From Magnetospirillum sulfuroxidans (GTDB lineage: Bacteria; Pseudomonadota; Alphaproteobacteria; Rhodospirillales; Magnetospirillaceae): a stretch of DNA of 64,000 nt. The notes under the pieces are model-generated. The model ran no database searches. It worked only from the letters and a program-made list of their open reading frames with translations, and was not told the DNA's origin. Below are positions 10,242 to 19,629 of the stretch, piece by piece. The stretch is taken from assembly GCF_018224925.1 (NCBI RefSeq), contig NZ_JAGTUF010000016.1, positions 1 through 64,000 of the forward strand. Direction: 5' to 3'. Position 1 is the first letter of the stretch, and each line of letters starts with the position of its first letter. Both the position numbers and the translations under genes were made by a program.

Positions 10242-11380
10242 AGGCGACATTGCGCCCCGTGCTCTTCATCGCCGCCCTGACGGTACTGGCGGCCTGCGAC
10301 ACAGTTCCCAAACCCTTCCGCCACGAAGACGGCGTCATCAGCGCCCTGGCCCGGCCCAAATTGGGACGCGGCATCGCCTTGCGCCCCAGCGACGACCTGG
10401 GCCAAAGCGACATCTTGATGGCAGCGGTGATCCAGGCGTTCGAGGACCGCGAAGTGCCGGTGACCCTGCGGCACGGCCCCGGCTTCGGCCGGGTTATCGA
10501 GGCCAGCCCGGAAGGACACGCCGCCCAGGGACAGGGCATCGTCTGGCGGCTGCTGGCCGCCGATGGCAGCGAAATGAACCGTCTGGTCACGACGCCGGCC
10601 ACCCTGGCCAAGCTGGCCGCCGCCCAGGTGGCGGCGCAATTCTATCCCTTGCTGGAAGATCCCGACGCCAAACCGCAGATCGCCGCCGGCACCACCTTGC
10701 CGCCGCGCCCGGTGGTGCGAATCGAGCCGATGAAGGGCTTGCCCGGCGACGGCGACACCGTCTTGCCGCAAGCCCTGGCCAAAGCCTTGGGCCGCGAACG
10801 CATCGACGTGACCGACACCGCCCCCTATACCGTGGTCGGCGTCGTCAGCGTCGCCCCCTCGGGCGCCAATGAGGACACCGTCACCATTTCCTGGCTGGTC
10901 AAGCGCGGCGGCGCCGGCGGGGCGCAATTGGCCCGCATCGACCAGGGCGGCGCGGTGCCGCGCGGCCGCCTCAATCTGACCTGGGGCAGCATGGCCCGCG
11001 ATATCGCCGAAGGCGGCGCCTCGGGCGTGGCCGAAGTGGTGCGACTGGCCGAACGCAATCGTCAAGAGCAGGAAAGCGCCGCCGGGTCAAGGCAGTTTAC
11101 AGAAGCGGGACCGGCTGATATAGGAAAGCCAGAATTAAGCGATCAGACTAATTCGGCGCCGACACCCTCGCCGATGCCTTCGGAACCAGCCCCATCCGCG
11201 GTGGCCGGACCGTCCGAGGCGCCGTCTCCGGCATCTCCGGCCACGCCCGACACGGCGGAACCGGCACCGCCGAAGCCGGTCAAGGCGGTGGTAAAGCCTA
11301 AGTCCAGCGCCAAGAGCTCGCCTAAGCCGACGAAAGCCCAAAAGGCCCAGACGGCTCCCCGGATCAAGACCGACAGGTAA
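10238..11380 (+). CDS. Putative lipoprotein with Pro/Lys-rich C terminus
   Basis: 380 residues. The N terminus is a lipoprotein signal with lipobox LAAC (Cys at residue 20), so it is probably membrane-anchored after Lgt processing. The middle (residues ~35-270) is a globular region with mixed alpha/beta character and no recognised family. Residues ~300-380 are a disordered tail rich in Pro, Ala and Ser, ending in Lys/Ala/Pro repeats that could reach peptidoglycan. It is coupled to the micro-ORF by ATGA and lies eight bases before prs. Function unknown. Confidence 0.8.
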   Translation: MKATLRPVLFIAALTVLAACDTVPKPFRHEDGVISALARPKLGRGIALRPSDDLGQSDILMAAVIQAFEDREVPVTLRHGPGFGRVIEASPEGHAAQGQGIVWRLLAADGSEMNRLVTTPATLAKLAAAQVAAQFYPLLEDPDAKPQIAAGTTLPPRPVVRIEPMKGLPGDGDTVLPQALAKALGRERIDVTDTAPYTVVGVVSVAPSGANEDTVTISWLVKRGGAGGAQLARIDQGGAVPRGRLNLTWGSMARDIAEGGASGVAEVVRLAERNRQEQESAAGSRQFTEAGPADIGKPELSDQTNSAPTPSPMPSEPAPSAVAGPSEAPSPASPATPDTAEPAPPKPVKAVVKPKSSAKSSPKPTKAQKAQTAPRIKTDR

Positions 11381-11388
11381 CCGCAATC

Positions 11389-12315
11389 ATGAAAATCCTC
11401 GCCTGTAACAGCAATCGCCCGCTCGCGGAAGCGATCGCCGAATACATGACCATGTCCATCACCAAGGCCAGCGTGCGCCGGTTCTCGGACATGGAAGTGT
11501 TCGTGGAAATCCACGAGAACGTCCGCGGCGAGGATGTCTTCGTCATTCAATCCACCTGTTATCCGACCAATGATAACCTGATGGAATTGCTGATCACCCT
11601 TGATGCCCTCAAGCGCGGCTCGGCCCGGCGCGTCACCGCCGTCATCCCCTATTTCGGCTATGCCCGCCAGGACCGCAAGTCCGGTCCGCGCACGCCGATC
11701 TCGGCCAAGCTGGTCGCCAACCTGATCACCACCGCCGGCGCCAACCGCGTCGTCACGCTGGACCTGCATTCAGGTCAGATCCAGGGCTTCTTCGACATCC
11801 CGCTGGACAATTTGTACGCCGCCCCGGTGTTCGTCAACGACATCCGCGCCCGCTATGACAACGTCATGATCGTCTCGCCCGATGTGGGCGGCGTCGTCCG
11901 CGCCCGCGCCATCGCCAGCCGCATCGACGCCGATCTGGCCATCATCGACAAGCGGCGCGAACGCGCCGGGGTGTCGGAAGTGATGAACATCATCGGCGAC
12001 GTCAAGGGCCGCCGCTGCATTCTGGTCGATGATATCGTCGATTCCGCCGGCACGCTTTGCAATGCCGCCGAAGCGCTGATGAAGGCCGGCGCCGTCTCGG
12101 TTTCCGCCTATGTCACCCACGGCGTGCTGTCCGGCGGCGCCGTCGCCCGCGTCACCTCCTCGCCCATGGAAGAATTGGTGATCACCGATTCCATCCCGGC
12201 GACCGAGGCGATCAAGCTGGCCCACAACATCCGTCAGGTCACCATCGCCCCGCTGATGGCCGAATCGATCCAGCGCATTTCGGAAGAACGCTCGGTTTCC
12301 AGCCTGTTCGACTGA
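11389..12315 (+). CDS. prs: Ribose-phosphate pyrophosphokinase
   Basis: 308 residues, a full-length PRPP synthetase, which makes 5-phosphoribosyl 1-pyrophosphate for nucleotides, His and Trp. Visible motifs are [10 protein letters not shown], the flexible-loop region [32 protein letters not shown], and the PRPP-binding loop [11 protein letters not shown] strong intrinsic terminator follows at 12332-12366. Confidence 0.98.
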   Translation: MKILACNSNRPLAEAIAEYMTMSITKASVRRFSDMEVFVEIHENVRGEDVFVIQSTCYPTNDNLMELLITLDALKRGSARRVTAVIPYFGYARQDRKSGPRTPISAKLVANLITTAGANRVVTLDLHSGQIQGFFDIPLDNLYAAPVFVNDIRARYDNVMIVSPDVGGVVRARAIASRIDADLAIIDKRRERAGVSEVMNIIGDVKGRRCILVDDIVDSAGTLCNAAEALMKAGAVSVSAYVTHGVLSGGAVARVTSSPMEELVITDSIPATEAIKLAHNIRQVTIAPLMAESIQRISEERSVSSLFD

Positions 12316-12331
12316 TTGCCTCAGCCCAGAC

Positions 12332-12366
12332 AAAAAGCCCCGGAAGCCGGCTTCCGGGGCTTTTTT
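12332..12366 (+). terminator. Intrinsic terminator after prs
   Basis: AAAAAGCCCCGGAAG (12332-12346), loop CCGG, then CTTCCGGGGCTTTTTT (12351-12366): a perfect stem with A and T tracts, so it can work in both directions. It lies between prs (+) and the minus-strand methyltransferase gene. Confidence 0.95.
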
Positions 12367-12446
12367 CTTTTACCCCCTGCCGATGAACCGCCCCGCCGGA
12401 TCGGTTCATGCCGAGGCGGCGACGCTTAAACGGCGCATGGGATTTG

Positions 12447-13151
12447 TTACCCCTTGCGCCGCGACACCCAGCCGCCGAAGCACAGCGCGCGGAAATAGGG
12501 TTTGGGGGGCTCAAAGCCGGCTTGGTCCAGCAATTCGGCCAGCCGCTGCTCGGTCACCGGATGGATGTCGCGATCCACATGGCGAAAGCCGCGGGCGATG
12601 TCTTCTGCGCCAATGCCCGCCGATTTCTGCAAATGCCCCCAGAAGGTGCGCAATTCCGCTTGCCACGGTTCGTCCCAGGCGGGACCGAACAGATCGGCCT
12701 GGACCAGCGGCGCGCCGGGCTTAAGGTGCTGGGCGATGTCGGTCAACAACCCCAGCTTGGCCCCGTCATCAGGAAGGAAATGCAACACCAGCAGCAAGGT
12801 GGCGGCATCGAAGGGTTCGAATTTCGGCAGGTCCGACACCTTGGACGGATACAACCGCACCCGCGCCGTCAGCCCGTGTTCCTTCACCTTTTGCTCGGCA
12901 TGGGCCAGCATGTCTTCGGCCGGGTCGACTCCGACCACATGCAAGGCGGGACAAGCCTGGGCCAAGGCGATGCACTCGCCGCCGGTTCCGGCGCCGGCCA
13001 CCAGGACCCGGCCATGACCACCGGTGCTTTCCGCCAGCACCATGCACGACAATTCATGCAGCGCCTCGTAGCCGGGGATCGCCTCGCGCACGCGGCGGTC
13101 ATAGGCCTGCGCCCTTTCGGCATCGAACATGGCTTTGGCATCGACACTCAT
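12447..13151 (-). CDS. Class I SAM-dependent methyltransferase
   Basis: 234 residues with a standard SAM-binding core: VLVAGAGTGGECIALAQ (~48-64), the acidic strand end VVGVDPAEDML, and LLVLHFLPDD. Substrate unknown; the sequence resembles small-molecule methyltransferases of the Methyltransf_12/25 type. The start overlaps the stop of trmL by four bases, so the two are co-transcribed. An intrinsic terminator shared with prs lies downstream. Confidence 0.85.
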   Translation of the reverse strand: MSVDAKAMFDAERAQAYDRRVREAIPGYEALHELSCMVLAESTGGHGRVLVAGAGTGGECIALAQACPALHVVGVDPAEDMLAHAEQKVKEHGLTARVRLYPSKVSDLPKFEPFDAATLLLVLHFLPDDGAKLGLLTDIAQHLKPGAPLVQADLFGPAWDEPWQAELRTFWGHLQKSAGIGAEDIARGFRHVDRDIHPVTEQRLAELLDQAGFEPPKPYFRALCFGGWVSRRKG

Positions 13152-13621
13152 CTTTGTTCCTCCGGCGGAAAACCGTTTAATTGGCGCAAGCCCTCGCCCA
13201 CCGCCAAGGTGGCCGCCAGGGCCACATTGAGCGAACGCAATCCCGCAGCCATGGGAATGCGCAAGGCAATATCAGCGCAGGCGGCGACATCGGCCGGCAC
13301 ACCGGCACTTTCGCGCCCGACCATGATGACATCGCCGGGGGTGAAGGAAAAGCTGTCCAAACGGGTGCCGCCCGCCGTGGTCAGCAAGACAAGCCGCCGT
13401 CCGGCCAAGGCTTGGCGAAAGACGGCCCATGACGAATGCCGATCGACCCGAGCGTGATCGACATAATCCATCCCGGCCCGACGCATGCGCTTTTCATCCC
13501 ACAAAAAACCGCACGGCTCGATGATATCCAAAGGGATTCCAAGGCATGCCGAAAGTCTTACCAAGGTCCCGGCATTTTGCGGAATATCGGGCTGAAACAA
13601 GGCCAAACGTAATAAATCCAT
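13148..13621 (-). CDS. trmL: tRNA (cytidine(34)-2'-O)-methyltransferase
   Basis: 157 residues, a SPOUT (SpoU-type) knotted methyltransferase of the TrmL/YibK group that 2'-O-methylates the wobble base of tRNA-Leu isoacceptors. Family segments are FQPDIPQNAGTLVRL, GFLWDEKRMRRAGMDY, IMVGRESAGVP and the C-terminal knot IPMAAGLRSLNVALAA. Length fits the family. It is divergent from the petABC operon and overlaps the following methyltransferase gene. Confidence 0.94.
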   Translation of the reverse strand: MDLLRLALFQPDIPQNAGTLVRLSACLGIPLDIIEPCGFLWDEKRMRRAGMDYVDHARVDRHSSWAVFRQALAGRRLVLLTTAGGTRLDSFSFTPGDVIMVGRESAGVPADVAACADIALRIPMAAGLRSLNVALAATLAVGEGLRQLNGFPPEEQR

Positions 13622-13781
13622 AGCGAATCCTCAATGCTCTACCCGTTCAGGTGGGAAACGCCCTGCCGAAGAGAGACCGCCTTAATTAGCAGTATCTTAT
13701 GTTAGAGTGACTCCCCTGTTGAATCACAAGGGGCAATGTGGTTAATAGGGCCGCTTCCGCGGGCCAACAAGAGGTTTAGTC

Positions 13782-14336
13782 ATGGCTGATTCGGCTACGC
13801 ATGCCCAGCCCTCGTCGACGGATGGGCAGTCTCGGCGGGATTTCCTGCTGTACTCCACCATCGCTGTCGGCGCGGTCGGGACCGCCGCCGCCCTGTGGCC
13901 GTTCGTGCATAGCATGAACCCGGCCGCCGATACTTTGGCATTGTCCACCACCGATGTGGATCTTGCCGCCATTCAACCTGGACAAGCGATCACCGTCGTT
14001 TGGCAGGGCAAGCCGGTTTTCGTGCGTCACCGCACGGAAGAAGACATTGCCTTGGCCACCAAGGACGATTCCGCCGAACTGCGCGACAAGATGGCTGACG
14101 CCACCCGCGTGCAGAAGCCGGAATGGCTGATCGTCGTCGGCGTGTGCACCCATTTGGGGTGCGTGCCGCTGGGTCAAAAGGCGGGCGATCCCAAGGGTGA
14201 TTTCGGCGGCTGGTTCTGTCCCTGCCACGGGTCGCACTACGATACGTCGGGACGCATCCGCAAGGGTCCGGCGCCGTTGAACCTTCCGGTGCCGAAGTAT
14301 TCGTTTACTTCCGACACCACCATCCGCATCGGGTAA
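13782..14336 (+). CDS. petA: Ubiquinol-cytochrome c reductase iron-sulfur subunit (Rieske)
   Basis: 184 residues. A twin-arginine-like N terminus (SRRDFLLY, ~17-24) leads into a single membrane anchor. The Rieske cluster boxes are Cys122-Thr-His124 with Cys127, and Cys146-Pro-Cys148-His149-Gly-Ser. The Fe ligands are Cys122, His124, Cys146 and His149, and Cys127/Cys148 form the usual disulfide. It is the first gene of the bc1 operon, ten bases before petB. The start has AAGAGG upstream. Confidence 0.98.
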   Translation: MADSATHAQPSSTDGQSRRDFLLYSTIAVGAVGTAAALWPFVHSMNPAADTLALSTTDVDLAAIQPGQAITVVWQGKPVFVRHRTEEDIALATKDDSAELRDKMADATRVQKPEWLIVVGVCTHLGCVPLGQKAGDPKGDFGGWFCPCHGSHYDTSGRIRKGPAPLNLPVPKYSFTSDTTIRIG

Positions 14337-14345
14337 GGATCGGCC

Positions 14346-15584
14346 ATGAGCGGTTTTCAGACCAATAACAAGGTGATCAGCTGGCTGGACGAGCGGCTGC
14401 CCATCTTCTCGATGATGCAGCACTCTGCCATCGAATACCCCACTCCGCGCAACCTGAACTACTGGTGGAATTTCGGCTCGTTGGCCGCGTTCGTGCTGGT
14501 GGTCATGCTGCTGACCGGGATTTTCCTGGTCATGAACTATTCGTCGCACACCTCGCTGGCCTTCGACTCGGTCGAACGCATCATGCGCGATGTGAATTAC
14601 GGCTGGTTGATCCGGTATCTGCACATGAATGGCGCCTCGATGTTCTTCATCTTGGTGTACATCCACATGTTCCGGAACCTCTATTACGGTTCGTACAAGG
14701 CCCCGCGCGAAGTGCTGTGGTGGGTTGGCATCATCATCTATCTGGCGATGATGGCGACCGGCTTCCTCGGCTATGTGCTGCCGTGGGGACAGATGTCCTT
14801 CTGGGGCGCGACCGTCATCACCAACCTGTTCTCGGCCTTCCCGGTCGTCGGCCAGTCCATCGTCACCCTGCTGTGGGGCGGCTTCTCGGTCGATAACCCG
14901 ACCCTGAACCGGTTCTTCTCGCTGCATTACCTGTTGCCGTTCGTCATCGTCGGCCTGGTGGTGGTGCACGTCTGGGCCCTGCACACGGTGCGTTCCAACA
15001 ACCCGTTGGGCGTGGAAATGAAGGGCGAAGCGGATTCCATCCCCTTCCACCCCTACTACACCATCAAGGACCTGTTCGGCATCGGCCTGTTCCTGATGTT
15101 CTTCCTGGCCTTCGTGTTCTGGGCGCCGAACTTCTTCGGTGAACCCGACAACTACATCCCGGCCAACCCGATGGTGACGCCCCCGCATATCGTCCCCGAA
15201 TGGTACTATCTGCCGTTCTATGCGATCTTGCGTTCGTTCACCATGGACCTGTGGATCATTCCGGCCAAGCTGCAGGGCGTTGTCGCCATGTTCGCCGCCA
15301 TCCTGATCCTGTTCTTCCTGCCCTGGCTGGACACGTCCAAGGTTCGCTCCGCCAAGTTCCGGCCGATCTATCGCCAGTTCTTCTGGTTGTTCCTGGTCGA
15401 TTGCTTGGTGCTGGGATATGTGGGCGGCAAGCCGGCCGAAGAACCGCTGGTGACCATCGGTCAGTTGGGCACCGCTTATTACTTCGCCCATTTCCTGATC
15501 ATTATGCCGTTGCTGGGCAAGCTCGAGAAGCCCAAGCCCTTGCCGGCCAGCATCAGCGCCGCCGTGCTGAAGGAGAAGGCATAA
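14346..15584 (+). CDS. petB: Cytochrome b of the bc1 complex
   Basis: 412 residues with about eight hydrophobic helices. It carries the two b hemes and both quinone sites of complex III. The Qo-site motif PEWY is present ([10 protein letters not shown]), as are [28 protein letters not shown], and the heme-ligand His pairs on helices B and D ([36 protein letters not shown]). Its stop overlaps the petC start by one base. Confidence 0.99.
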   Translation: MSGFQTNNKVISWLDERLPIFSMMQHSAIEYPTPRNLNYWWNFGSLAAFVLVVMLLTGIFLVMNYSSHTSLAFDSVERIMRDVNYGWLIRYLHMNGASMFFILVYIHMFRNLYYGSYKAPREVLWWVGIIIYLAMMATGFLGYVLPWGQMSFWGATVITNLFSAFPVVGQSIVTLLWGGFSVDNPTLNRFFSLHYLLPFVIVGLVVVHVWALHTVRSNNPLGVEMKGEADSIPFHPYYTIKDLFGIGLFLMFFLAFVFWAPNFFGEPDNYIPANPMVTPPHIVPEWYYLPFYAILRSFTMDLWIIPAKLQGVVAMFAAILILFFLPWLDTSKVRSAKFRPIYRQFFWLFLVDCLVLGYVGGKPAEEPLVTIGQLGTAYYFAHFLIIMPLLGKLEKPKPLPASISAAVLKEKA

Positions 15585-16351
15585 TGCGTAAGCTCATCCT
15601 TTCTGCCGTCACGGCCGCTGGCCTGTTCGCTTCCTCTGGCGTAGCCCTGGCCAATACCGGCGGCGAGCCCCTGATGAAGCCCGGCTTCTCGTGGGAAGGT
15701 TTTTTCGGTCGCTATGACCAAGCCCAATTGAAGCGCGGTTTCGAAGTCTTCAATCAGGTTTGTTCGAATTGCCATGGTCTGCGTCTGGTTGCCTATCGCA
15801 ACCTGAGTGCGGTCGGCCTCACCGCCGAAGAGATCAAGGAAGTGGCCGCCGCCCGCGAAATCGCCGATGTGCCCAATGACGAGGGCGTCATCAGCATGCG
15901 TGCCGGTCGTCCCGCCGACAAATATATCGGCCCCTTCCCCAACGACAAGGCGGCTGCCGCCGCCAACGGCGGCGCCTTGCCGCCGGACCTGTCGCTGATG
16001 GCTAAGGCCCGTGTCGGTGGTCCGAACTATATCTACAGCCTGATGCAGGGCTTCCTCGACGAAGCGCCGCATGGCGTGGTTCTTCCCGACGGCAAGTCCT
16101 ACAACAAGTACTTCCCCGGCAACGCCATCGGCATGCCGCCCCAATTGTTCGATGATCTGGTCACCTATGCCGATGGCACCAAGGCCAGCCCTCAACAAAT
16201 GGCCGCGGACATTTCCGCGTTCCTCAACTGGGCGGCCGAGCCCGAGTTGAACGAGCGTAAGTCGCTGGGCCTCAAGGTCATGATCTTCCTGGCGGTGTTC
16301 ACCGCCATGCTGTACGCGCTCAAGCGTCAGATCTGGAAGAACATTCACTAA
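15584..16351 (+). CDS. petC: Cytochrome c1 of the bc1 complex
   Basis: 255 residues with a cleavable signal peptide (~24 residues, ending ALA-N). The heme c attachment site is Cys60-Ser-Asn-Cys63-His64. A C-terminal helix (LKVMIFLAVFTAMLYAL) anchors the subunit in the membrane. It passes electrons from the Rieske protein to soluble cytochrome c. It is the last gene of the petABC operon and is followed by a terminator at 16402-16434. Confidence 0.98.
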   Translation: MRKLILSAVTAAGLFASSGVALANTGGEPLMKPGFSWEGFFGRYDQAQLKRGFEVFNQVCSNCHGLRLVAYRNLSAVGLTAEEIKEVAAAREIADVPNDEGVISMRAGRPADKYIGPFPNDKAAAAANGGALPPDLSLMAKARVGGPNYIYSLMQGFLDEAPHGVVLPDGKSYNKYFPGNAIGMPPQLFDDLVTYADGTKASPQQMAADISAFLNWAAEPELNERKSLGLKVMIFLAVFTAMLYALKRQIWKNIH

Positions 16352-16401
16352 ATCAGACGTCTCTGCCGGATCGGCCCGCTCCGGCAGACCATGAATGAAT
16401 T

Positions 16402-16434
16402 GGCCGCCATCCTTGCGATGGCGGCCTTTTTATT
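16402..16434 (+). terminator. Intrinsic terminator after petABC
   Basis: GGCCGCCATC (16402-16411), loop CTTGC, GATGGCGGCC (16417-16426), then TTTTTATT. A second hairpin, TCTGCCGGA/TCCGGCAGA, lies just before it at about 16361-16389. Confidence 0.93.
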
Positions 16435-16445
16435 GCCCCCTCACA

Positions 16446-16480
16446 CCAAATCCCGCTGAGTGGAACTCATCGGGATTTGG
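16446..16480. repeat. Near-perfect 16-bp palindromic hairpin
   Basis: CCAAATCCCGCTGAGT - GGA - ACTCATCGGGATTTGG is an inverted repeat with one mismatch in 16 pairs and a three-base loop. It lacks a T tract, so it does not look like a terminator; it resembles a REP-type dispersed element. The core GAGTGGAACTC recurs at 17111-17121. Confidence 0.75.
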
Positions 16481-16543
16481 CCAGGCCCAAGGGGCTGCGC
16501 GGCTTATGCCGCGGGGATCGGTTGCGATCGCAGGGATAGGGTA

Positions 16544-17110
16544 TCAGTCCAGTTGGCCGGGCATGTTGCGCCAGCTCACCGTTTCCGGCCGAAACCGGCG
16601 GATCGACAAGCCGGCGAGGAATTCCTTGTATTCGTCCAGCGAATCATAGGGGCCATGCACGCCCTTCATCGCCTGCCACTCCGGCCCCGCCCCGTAATCA
16701 ATGATGTAGATCTTGCCGTCCATCTGAAACCCGATGACCCAGTGATTGGCCGGGCCATTGGAGTTATTGATGAACACGTAGCGGGGATTGTATTCGGAAT
16801 TGATGCTTCTGAGCGCTTCCAGGGCGAATTCGGCCGCATCGGTGCAATAGCCTGATTTATGCACGAACGTCGTGGCCGCGCCATGGGCGAGCAATCCTTC
16901 CGGTCCCTGGCTACGCAACCGCTCAAGCACGGCCTTTTGTCGCCCCTGATCGAAGATGAAATTGCCGTCCAACCAGGACGCCACATCCTTATACGATGTC
17001 CATTGCGCCACCGTTGCAGCGTAATCGGCATTTTGCCCCCAGGCTGGCGGTCCATCAAGACCGGCCACCAAAAGCGCGGCGATAACCATCATTTGTGTCC
17101 GACGCGGCAT
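16544..17110 (-). CDS. Secreted transglutaminase-like protein
   Basis: 188 residues. The N terminus is a signal peptide (MPRRTQMMVIAALLVAGLDG..., likely cleaved near AWGQ). The mature part shows a possible Cys-His-Asp triad in transglutaminase order: Cys89 in GYCTDAAEFALEAL, His123 in NHWVIGF, and Asp138 in YIIDYGAG. This suggests a papain/transglutaminase-like fold acting in the periplasm or outside. Activity and substrate are unknown. It is a single minus-strand gene between petABC and mtnP. Confidence 0.7.
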   Translation of the reverse strand: MPRRTQMMVIAALLVAGLDGPPAWGQNADYAATVAQWTSYKDVASWLDGNFIFDQGRQKAVLERLRSQGPEGLLAHGAATTFVHKSGYCTDAAEFALEALRSINSEYNPRYVFINNSNGPANHWVIGFQMDGKIYIIDYGAGPEWQAMKGVHGPYDSLDEYKEFLAGLSIRRFRPETVSWRNMPGQLD

Positions 17111-17231
17111 GAGTGGAACTCCATGAAAGGAATCACGACATATCCGCCCATTCTATGAGAAAAGGCGGCCCACTTGCGATGACCGCTTTTTTGTTCTAAG
17201 CCAGAGCACCTATTGTTCAAAGGGGCAGAGC

Positions 17232-18107
17232 ATGACCAAACCCGTTCTCGGCATCATCGGCGGTTCCGGCGTCTACGACATTGACGGCCTGACCAAAACC
17301 GAATGGCGGCACGTCGACAGCCCCTTTGGCGCCGCCTCGGACGCGTTGCTGTTCGGCGAATTGGACGGCCAGCAATTGGTGTTCCTGCCCCGCCACGGTC
17401 GCGGCCATCGCATCCCCCCGTCGGAGCTGAATTATCGCGCCAATATCGACGCGATGAAGCGGGCCGGCGTCAGCGAAATCGTCTCGGTGTCGGCGGTTGG
17501 GTCGCTGAAAGAAGAACTGCCGCCCGGCACCTTCGTCATCGTCGATCAGTTCATCGACCGCACCTTTGCCCGCACCAAATCGTTCTTTGAAACCGGGTTG
17601 GTCGCCCATGTCTCCATGGCGCATCCGGTGTGCGGACGCCTTGGCGACATCATCGAAACGGCAGCCCAGGAATCAGGCATCGTCGCCGTGCGCGGCGGCA
17701 CCTATCTGGTGATGGAAGGGCCGCAATTTTCGACCCAGGCGGAAAGCAATCTGTACCGCCAATGGGGCTGTGACGTCATCGGCATGACCAACATGCCGGA
17801 AGCCAAATTGGCCCGCGAGGCCGAGATGTGCTACGCCACCGTCGCCATGGTCACCGATTACGATTGCTGGCACCCCGATCACGACGCGGTGACGGTGGAG
17901 CAGGTGGTCAAGGTGCTGCTGGAAAACGCCGACCGTGCCCGCGCCCTGGTCAAAGCCATCGTGCCCCATATCGGCCACCGCCAGGACACCTGCGCCAAGG
18001 GCTGTCACACCGCTTTGGAGCACGCCATCATCACCCACAAGGACAAGATTGACCCCATGGTGGCAGGCAAGCTTGACGCCGTCGCCGGACGCTTGCTCAA
18101 GCGCTGA
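17232..18107 (+). CDS. mtnP: 5'-methylthioadenosine phosphorylase
   Basis: 291 residues, the MTAP branch of purine nucleoside phosphorylases. It splits methylthioadenosine (MTA), a by-product of polyamine and homoserine lactone synthesis, into adenine and 5-methylthioribose 1-phosphate. Family features are GIIGGSGVYDIDGL, the phosphate site LPRHGRGHRIPPSELNYRAN, VSVSAVGSLKEEL, and the substrate region MEGPQFSTQAES with IGMTNMPEAKLARE. It starts a locus with mtnA and a class II aldolase on the same strand. Confidence 0.95.
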   Translation: MTKPVLGIIGGSGVYDIDGLTKTEWRHVDSPFGAASDALLFGELDGQQLVFLPRHGRGHRIPPSELNYRANIDAMKRAGVSEIVSVSAVGSLKEELPPGTFVIVDQFIDRTFARTKSFFETGLVAHVSMAHPVCGRLGDIIETAAQESGIVAVRGGTYLVMEGPQFSTQAESNLYRQWGCDVIGMTNMPEAKLAREAEMCYATVAMVTDYDCWHPDHDAVTVEQVVKVLLENADRARALVKAIVPHIGHRQDTCAKGCHTALEHAIITHKDKIDPMVAGKLDAVAGRLLKR

Positions 18108-18314
18108 TCAAATGTCGGTGTCGTCGCCATCGGTTTGCTGGCGGATCTGCGCGCGCGTGGCGCTGAGGATCTGTTCCAGCGCCCGTTCGCTGCACTCCAC
18201 ATTCGCTTCGCAGCCGCGCCGGGTCGCGCAGAGCAATATTTGATGCAGACCGTCCAGGTCATCGGCTTGACCGCGACCAAGAACCCAACCGCAATGGGGG
18301 CGTTGCGTGTTCAT
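18108..18314 (-). CDS. Small cysteine-containing hypothetical protein, opposite strand within the mtn locus
   Basis: 68 residues from ATG 18314, preceded by a strong GGAGGGGG ribosome-binding site. The gene runs against mtnP and mtnA, and its stop codon directly abuts the mtnP stop. The protein has four cysteines (HCGW, LLCATRRGCE, NVECSE) and an acidic tail ending GDDTDI. No signal peptide or known domain was recognised. The ribosome-binding site and exact fit of the stop argue for a real gene, but conservation is unchecked. Confidence 0.55.
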   Translation of the reverse strand: MNTQRPHCGWVLGRGQADDLDGLHQILLCATRRGCEANVECSERALEQILSATRAQIRQQTDGDDTDI

Positions 18315-18522
18315 TTCCCCCTCCGCAAGAAAAGGCGCCAGCCCCGATGGAGCGCGCCGAATATGAATTTATTCTATACCCGGATATTATTTGCAGGTAA
18401 GGGCGGCAAAGGGATATGCACCGTTCGAACCATTCTTGCGATCTTTAGGGTGATCGGACGCATTGCGTCTCCGGCTCAGCTTTCGTAAGGTTTGCCCCGC
18501 CTCAGCTTTGGAACCGACCGTC

Positions 18523-19626
18523 ATGAAGATCAACGGCACCCCGACTCGCACCATCTGGCTGGCCGCTGATGGCTGGGCGGTGGAAATCATCGATCAAACC
18601 CGCCTGCCGCATGAATTGGTGACCACACGGCTGGAAAGTCTGGCCGACGCCGCCCATGCCATCAAAGCCATGCTGGTGCGCGGCGCCCCGTTGATCGGCG
18701 CCACCGCCGCCTATGGCATGGCGCTGGCGGCACGGGCCAATTCGTCCGATCTGGCGTTGACCGTGGCCTATAATATCCTGCACGCGACCCGCCCCACCGC
18801 CATCAACCTGAAATGGGCGCTGAACGAAATGATCCAGGCTTTGGGCACGGTAGCCGAGGCCGATCGCGTCGCCACCGCTTACGCCCGCGCCGCCGAAATC
18901 GCCGACGAAGACGTCGCCATCAATTCCGCCATCGGGGACAACGGCGCCACACTGATCCAAGCCGCCTGGGAACAGGCCCAAGCCCGCGGCGCCGATAGCG
19001 TCAACGTGCTGACCCATTGCAATGCCGGCTGGCTGGCCACCGTCGATTGGGGGACCGCCATCGCCCCCATCTACAAGGCGCATGATGCCGGCATCCCGGT
19101 TCATGTGTGGGTGGACGAAACCCGGCCGCGCAACCAAGGCGCCAGCTTGACCGCGCGCGAACTGAATTGGCACGGCGTGCCGCACACGGTGATCGCCGAC
19201 AATACCGGCGGCCATCTGATGCAGCATGGTCTGGTCGATTTGTGCATCGTCGGCACCGACCGCACCACCCGCCAGGGCGATGTTTGCAACAAAATCGGCA
19301 CCTATCTCAAGGCGTTGGCGGCCAAGGACAATAACGTGCCGTTCTATGTCGCCCTGCCCAGCCCGACCATCGACTGGAGCGTCGCCGACGGGGTCGCCGA
19401 AATTCCCATCGAGGAACGCGATCCCACGGAACAGACCCATATGACCGGCAAGACCGAGGATGGGCATATCGTCACCGTCCAAGTCACCCCCGATGGCAGT
19501 CCCGCCGGGAATTGGGGCTTTGACGTCACCCCGGCCCGTCTGGTCAGCGGTCTGATCACCGAACGCGGCGTGTGCGCGGCCAGCCCGGACGGATTGCTGG
19601 CGATGTTTCCGGAAAGGGCCGTCTGA
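18523..19626 (+). CDS. mtnA: S-methyl-5-thioribose-1-phosphate isomerase
   Basis: 367 residues from ATG 18523 (GGAA upstream); an earlier frame opening at 18463 lacks family similarity. The enzyme converts 5-methylthioribose 1-phosphate to 5-methylthioribulose 1-phosphate. Catalytic residues expected in the family are visible as Cys166 ([10 protein letters not shown]) and Asp246 ([19 protein letters not shown]). [13 protein letters not shown] and NLKWAL are also typical. The 208-base leader holds two direct CTCAGCTTT copies (18475-18483 and 18501-18509) of unknown meaning. The aldolase gene follows after three bases. Confidence 0.96.
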   Translation: MKINGTPTRTIWLAADGWAVEIIDQTRLPHELVTTRLESLADAAHAIKAMLVRGAPLIGATAAYGMALAARANSSDLALTVAYNILHATRPTAINLKWALNEMIQALGTVAEADRVATAYARAAEIADEDVAINSAIGDNGATLIQAAWEQAQARGADSVNVLTHCNAGWLATVDWGTAIAPIYKAHDAGIPVHVWVDETRPRNQGASLTARELNWHGVPHTVIADNTGGHLMQHGLVDLCIVGTDRTTRQGDVCNKIGTYLKALAAKDNNVPFYVALPSPTIDWSVADGVAEIPIEERDPTEQTHMTGKTEDGHIVTVQVTPDGSPAGNWGFDVTPARLVSGLITERGVCAASPDGLLAMFPERAV

Positions 19627-19629
19627 GGC

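Noticed and set aside
13776-15491. A 571-codon open frame on the minus strand
   Set aside because: It covers petA and petB, whose Rieske and cytochrome b motifs are certain on the + strand.
17161-17192. Hairpin AAAGGCGG...CCGCTTTTTT as a terminator
   Set aside because: The stem is interrupted by a bulge and lies upstream of both divergent genes (16544-17110 and mtnP), so there is no transcript for it to end.
18315-18522. Possible SAM-type riboswitch in front of mtnA
   Set aside because: No SAM-I, SAM-II or SAH aptamer core was recognised; only the CTCAGCTTT direct repeat is present.
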